Shown one piece after another: positions 60,914 to 64,000 of a DNA stretch of 64,000 nucleotides (position 1 is the first letter of the stretch; each line of letters opens with the position of its first letter). The position numbers and the translations under genes are program-made. The notes below the pieces were generated by a model, which was given only the letters and a program-made list of their open reading frames with translations, searched no databases and was not told where the DNA came from. Where the stretch lies: the NCBI RefSeq assembly GCF_003664255.1, contig NZ_RCCV01000001.1, forward strand, positions 2,852,001 to 2,916,000, in the 5' to 3' direction. The DNA comes from Micromonospora sp. M71_S20 (GTDB lineage: Bacteria > Actinomycetota > Actinomycetes > Mycobacteriales > Micromonosporaceae).

Positions 60914-62164
60914 TCAGAGCGCCGGGGACAGGTACAGGAGACGGTTGGGCGAGCCGGCCCCCGGGTTGATCACGACCGGGCTGGCGACGCTGAACAGGTA
61001 GCTGGCCACCTGGGCCGGTGTCCAGGACGGGTTGTTGCTGAGCACCCGAGCGGCGACGCCGGCGACGAGCGGCGCGGCGTGTGAGGTGCCGCTGATCGTC
61101 TGGGTCGCGGTGATCGAGTTCCACCAGGCCGACGTGATGCGGTCGCCGGGAGCGAAGATGTCCAGGCAGGGGCCGAAGTTCGACCAGCTTGCCCGGTTGT
61201 CGTTCGTCAACGTCGCGCCTACGGTCAGCGCGGCTGGCACCGACGCGGGTGAGACGGTGCAGGCGCTCACGTTCGAGTTGCCGGCCGGAACCGTTACCGT
61301 GATGCCGTCGGCGACCGCGTTCGTCACTGCGGTGTTGAGCGCGACGGTGGGGCTGGTCAGCACGCCGATGTTCGCCACGGCCGGCTGCCCGGCGGAGTGG
61401 TTGGCGATCATCCAGTTGATCCCGTTGATCAACATCGACAGCGTGCTCGGCAGGGCGCAGTCGAACACCTTGACCGCGACCAGCACAACGTTCTTGGCCG
61501 CCCCGTAGGTCGTCCCGCCGACGGTGCCGGCGACGTGGGTGCCGTGCCCGCTGCAGTCGTTGGCCGGGAGCGCGCCGTCGACGGCGTCGTAGCCGTACAC
61601 CGCCTGGCCGCCGAAGTCGACATGGCTGATCTGGATCCCGCTGTCCACGATGTACGCGCGGACGCCGGTCCCGACACTGGTGAAGTTGTAGGTACCACTG
61701 AGTCCCAGCGACGCGTCGATCCGGTCGAGGTTCCACGGCGCGTTCGTCTGGGTGGTGGCCAGGCTGATCAAACGGTCCTGCTCCACCACCGCTACCGCCG
61801 GGTCGGCGGCCAGCCGGCGGGCCACCAGCTCTGAGGTCCGCACGGAGAAGCCGTTCAGCGCGTCGCGCCAGACCTGGTCCGGGCGGAAGCCGTACCGGTC
61901 GGCGAGGCGGGACACGCCAGCCTGCCGATCGCCGACCGTACCGCCGCTGTCCTTGAGGGTGACCACGTAGCTGCCGGGTACGGGGGTGGCGTTGCCGGTG
62001 CCGATGATCTCGCCGGTCGTCCCGGACCGCGGATCGGTGGCGGGTGTCGCAGTGGCCGGTCCGGCAGCCACGGTGAGGAACATGACCGTGGTGGCGAGCG
62101 TGGCCATGGCGGCCGTCCCGGCTCGACGCTCGCGGGCGAAGATCGTGTGGCGGTGGAATCTCAT
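60914..62164 (-). CDS. Secreted subtilisin-like serine protease (S8)
   Basis: 416 aa. ATG 62164 has AAGGAGG 7 bases upstream. A signal peptide (ATLATTVMFLTVAAGPATA) precedes an I9-type propeptide (GSYVVTLKDSGGTVG, about 64-135). Catalytic triad: Asp 174 in YIVDSGIQ, His 207 in CSGHGTHVAG, Ser 361 in SGTSHAAPLVAG, with oxyanion Asn in VPAGNSN. The usual Met after Ser is His (GTSHAAP). Four extra cysteines suggest disulfides. Extracellular, probably scavenging protein. Alone on the minus strand, with an AT-rich promoter area upstream. Confidence 0.93.
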   Translation of the reverse strand: MRFHRHTIFARERRAGTAAMATLATTVMFLTVAAGPATATPATDPRSGTTGEIIGTGNATPVPGSYVVTLKDSGGTVGDRQAGVSRLADRYGFRPDQVWRDALNGFSVRTSELVARRLAADPAVAVVEQDRLISLATTQTNAPWNLDRIDASLGLSGTYNFTSVGTGVRAYIVDSGIQISHVDFGGQAVYGYDAVDGALPANDCSGHGTHVAGTVGGTTYGAAKNVVLVAVKVFDCALPSTLSMLINGINWMIANHSAGQPAVANIGVLTSPTVALNTAVTNAVADGITVTVPAGNSNVSACTVSPASVPAALTVGATLTNDNRASWSNFGPCLDIFAPGDRITSAWWNSITATQTISGTSHAAPLVAGVAARVLSNNPSWTPAQVASYLFSVASPVVINPGAGSPNRLLYLSPAL

Positions 62165-62589
62165 CTCCCAGCCTCCTTTGTCCCGGCCATTCCGGCGGGC
62201 CTACGACGCACCGATTGAATGGTCCGAACGGTTTTGCTGGATCGTACAGCCGATATAAGGCCGGATTCCATGGTCGTATTCGTGAATACAATCGATAAAG
62301 GTCTTTTCCAGCGTGGAGTGAGAAGAGTTCTGGCTCGATGTATCAGGGCTGCTTCTGGGGCCTCGACTACGGCTTGCTGCTGTCTGCGGGGCCGTGGTCG
62401 GCCTCGTCCTGGGCGCGGCCCCGGGCCTCGTCGAACGTGGCTGGGTCAGAGTCCGATGAAACTCCACTGCCTTCGCTCGGGGAGCGACCTTGTTTCTTCC
62501 GCAGCGGACTCAACGGCACCGGAGGGCTCCGCCCGGCGGTCGCCAGGTGGGGCCTCCGCGCGGAGCCACAGAACGTTGACGGACAGACC
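62165..62589. other. Intergenic stretch upstream of the S8 protease
   Basis: 425 bases. An AT-rich segment around 62250-62310 with TATATC on the minus strand near 62255 could be the protease promoter. A 14-base palindrome lies at 62276-62289. The left end of the TAP-like gene lies to the right. No other gene seen. Confidence 0.45.
62276..62289 (-). promoter_or_regulatory. Palindrome in the S8 protease promoter region
   Basis: gtattcgtgaatac: arms gtattc and gaatac around a 2-base centre. It is about 115 bases from the protease ATG, in the most AT-rich part of the gap, and could be a repressor site. Confidence 0.35.
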
Positions 62590-64000
62590 TCAGCGGCGCA
62601 CCGCATGCAGTGGCGCACGCACCGCTCCATCGTTGACCCGCAGAGACATCGCCTGCGGCGACGTTGCGGTCGGGACAGGCTGCGGCGGGGCGTTGCAGGT
62701 CACGTCAGGTTGGTTGCCGGGCTTGCGCTGCGGCAGCTTGCCCGTCGCGAGGTAGTCGGCGATGGCGCTGATGATGCACGGGTTGCCGTTGAGCGAGTTG
62801 ACGTGGGTGGTCTGGCCGACCTCCGCCAACAGCGAGCCGTTCGGGAAGCGGCGCCGCGCCTCGAGGCTGCCCTCGAAGGGCGTGGCCGCGTCCAGCGTGC
62901 CACTGACGAACAGCACGCTCTGGACCTTCGAGCCGTCGACTTCGACCGGCTTGGAGACCTTGCCGGGCCAGAAGAGACACGGCGCGTTGTACCAGGCGTT
63001 GTACCAGGTAGCGAACGGTGCGCTGCGGAACGTGCGCCAGTTGTCGCGCCGCCAGGTGTTCCAGCTGTGCGGCCACCGGGCGTCGGTGCACTGCACCGCG
63101 TTGTAGACCGCGTAGCCGTTGTCGTTGGCAGGGCGGAAGGAGTTCTCGTACGCCGCGACCAGCAACTCGGCGTCGGGGTCGTTGACGGCGTTGGCGAACA
63201 ACTCGGCCAGGGTCGGCCAGATCCACTGGAAGTAGCCGGCGTACATGAAGATGTCGGTGAACTCGGCCGGGCCGACGACGCCGCCGGCCGGCGCCCTGCG
63301 CAGGTTGTTCTGCACCGCGTACCACCGCTGTCTGACCTGGCCGGTGGTCTTGCCGAGGTGGTAGACGTCGTCGAACTTCGCCACCCACTCGAACCACATG
63401 CGCAGGTTGCGTTCGAAGTTCACGTCCTGATCCAGGCCGGTCAGGTACCAGACCTTGCGGGGATCGATGTTGCTGTCGAGCACCATGCGGCGCACCATCT
63501 TCGGGTGCAGCGTGCCGTACACCTGACCGATGTAGGTGCCGTAGGAGACGCCGTACAGGTTGACCTGGCCGACGCCGAGCGCCTTGCGGATCGACTCCAC
63601 GTCCTTGACCGTGTCAAGCGTGGTCATGTGGTCCAGCAGCGCGCCGCCGGCCGCCCGGCAGGCGTCAGCGTAGTTCTTTGATCGGTTGAGCCAGGTCTGC
63701 TCGATGTTCCGGTTCCACGGGACGTACTCCGGGCGTGGCCCGTCGAAGTAGTCGTTGTCGCAGGACAACGCCGGCACACTGGAGCCGACGCCACGCGGGT
63801 CGAAGCCGATCCAGTCATATGCATTCCCGACGCTGGTGGGGACGCATTCTGCCGGCGACGTGCAGAGCCCGGAGTTGCCGGGGCCACCCGGAAGGGACAG
63901 GATGACGCCCTGGTAGTCCTTGGCGGCTACCGTCGACCTGATCCGCGAGACGGCGATCTGGATCTTCCTGCCGTTCGGCCTGCTGTAGTCCAGCGGCACG
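62590..64000 (-). CDS. TAP-like secreted alpha/beta hydrolase (5' end outside window)
   Basis: The frame is open through base 64000; the codon read as a start at the edge is internal (VPLDYSRPNGRKIQI). At least 469 residues. It belongs to the tripeptidyl aminopeptidase (TAP/SlpD-like) group: VILSLPGGPGNSG oxyanion region, FDPRGVGSS, nucleophile serine in YGVSYGTYIG, Asp in VSGTLDAATP, His in QTTHVNSLNGN, and a C-terminal TAP-like lid. These enzymes are secreted and remove peptides from protein N-termini. It follows the S8 protease gene in the same direction, so both are extracellular peptide scavengers. Confidence 0.92.
   Translation of the reverse strand, partial: VPLDYSRPNGRKIQIAVSRIRSTVAAKDYQGVILSLPGGPGNSGLCTSPAECVPTSVGNAYDWIGFDPRGVGSSVPALSCDNDYFDGPRPEYVPWNRNIEQTWLNRSKNYADACRAAGGALLDHMTTLDTVKDVESIRKALGVGQVNLYGVSYGTYIGQVYGTLHPKMVRRMVLDSNIDPRKVWYLTGLDQDVNFERNLRMWFEWVAKFDDVYHLGKTTGQVRQRWYAVQNNLRRAPAGGVVGPAEFTDIFMYAGYFQWIWPTLAELFANAVNDPDAELLVAAYENSFRPANDNGYAVYNAVQCTDARWPHSWNTWRRDNWRTFRSAPFATWYNAWYNAPCLFWPGKVSKPVEVDGSKVQSVLFVSGTLDAATPFEGSLEARRRFPNGSLLAEVGQTTHVNSLNGNPCIISAIADYLATGKLPQRKPGNQPDVTCNAPPQPVPTATSPQAMSLRVNDGAVRAPLHAVRR

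Noticed and set aside
1..64000. CRISPR array
   Set aside because: No set of regularly spaced identical short repeats was seen; only the two-copy 24-bp repeat and the tRNA modules.

Overview
The window is high-GC DNA with strong GTG/TTG start usage. It has actinomycete hallmarks: BTAD regulators, a DUF2637/Spd-like membrane protein, a TrkA/KtrB pair, RsbW/STAS switches and TAP-like hydrolases. It most resembles a Micromonosporaceae chromosome (Micromonospora or relatives). That assignment rests on gene style, not on a search.

Left part (1-18.5 kb). The window opens inside a cell-wall M23 peptidase of the kind carried by actinobacterial conjugative elements. Next come a DUF4253-like gene, a zinc-ribbon gene, a DUF4314 gene, and a coupled set of a 46-aa peptide, a MoxR-type AAA ATPase with a winged-helix front, and an HExxH/VWA protein. 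This set has a strong leader hairpin and ends at a terminator facing an MFS efflux gene. A minus-strand operon follows: Hsp70-fold ATPase with a membrane domain, BTAD protein 2, BTAD/LysM protein 1, DUF2637 protein. It is interrupted by a 1300-bp element with IS21-like inverted ends, a 6-bp flanking direct repeat and one CPBP protease gene, but no transposase.

Middle part (18.5-38.3 kb). This is mostly chromosomal-looking: a prepilin-peptidase-like gene, an ArsR regulator, a DivIVA-like protein, a broken IS5 copy, exported and lipoproteins, anti-sigma and anti-anti-sigma genes, a GNAT enzyme, a proline-valine repeat protein, an XRE regulator, KtrA/KtrB, a Ser/Thr kinase and small proteins. 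Several long stretches hold no gene and contain IS debris.

Right part (38.3-64 kb). A defence and mobility region starts with a three-gene ABC-3C operon (PD-(D/E)xK-like effector, middle component, DUF3732 ATPase), with AbiTii facing it. Four 3'-half fragments of tRNA-Arg(ACG), all on the plus strand, then punctuate the sequence at 43.8, 48.1, 58.8 and 60.7 kb. Between them lie a frameshifted tyrosine integrase with an AbiE-type toxin-antitoxin pair, then a resolvase remnant with a 2871-aa RHS protein carrying a lysozyme/transglycosylase-like tip, an overlapping lipoprotein (probable immunity) and a DUF4184 gene, then a single membrane-protein gene. The last three fragments each keep the tRNA-style terminator and share an upstream repeat. 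No intact tRNA is visible. The arrangement reads as repeated integration at a tRNA-Arg gene. The window ends with a secreted subtilisin and a partial TAP-like alpha/beta hydrolase.
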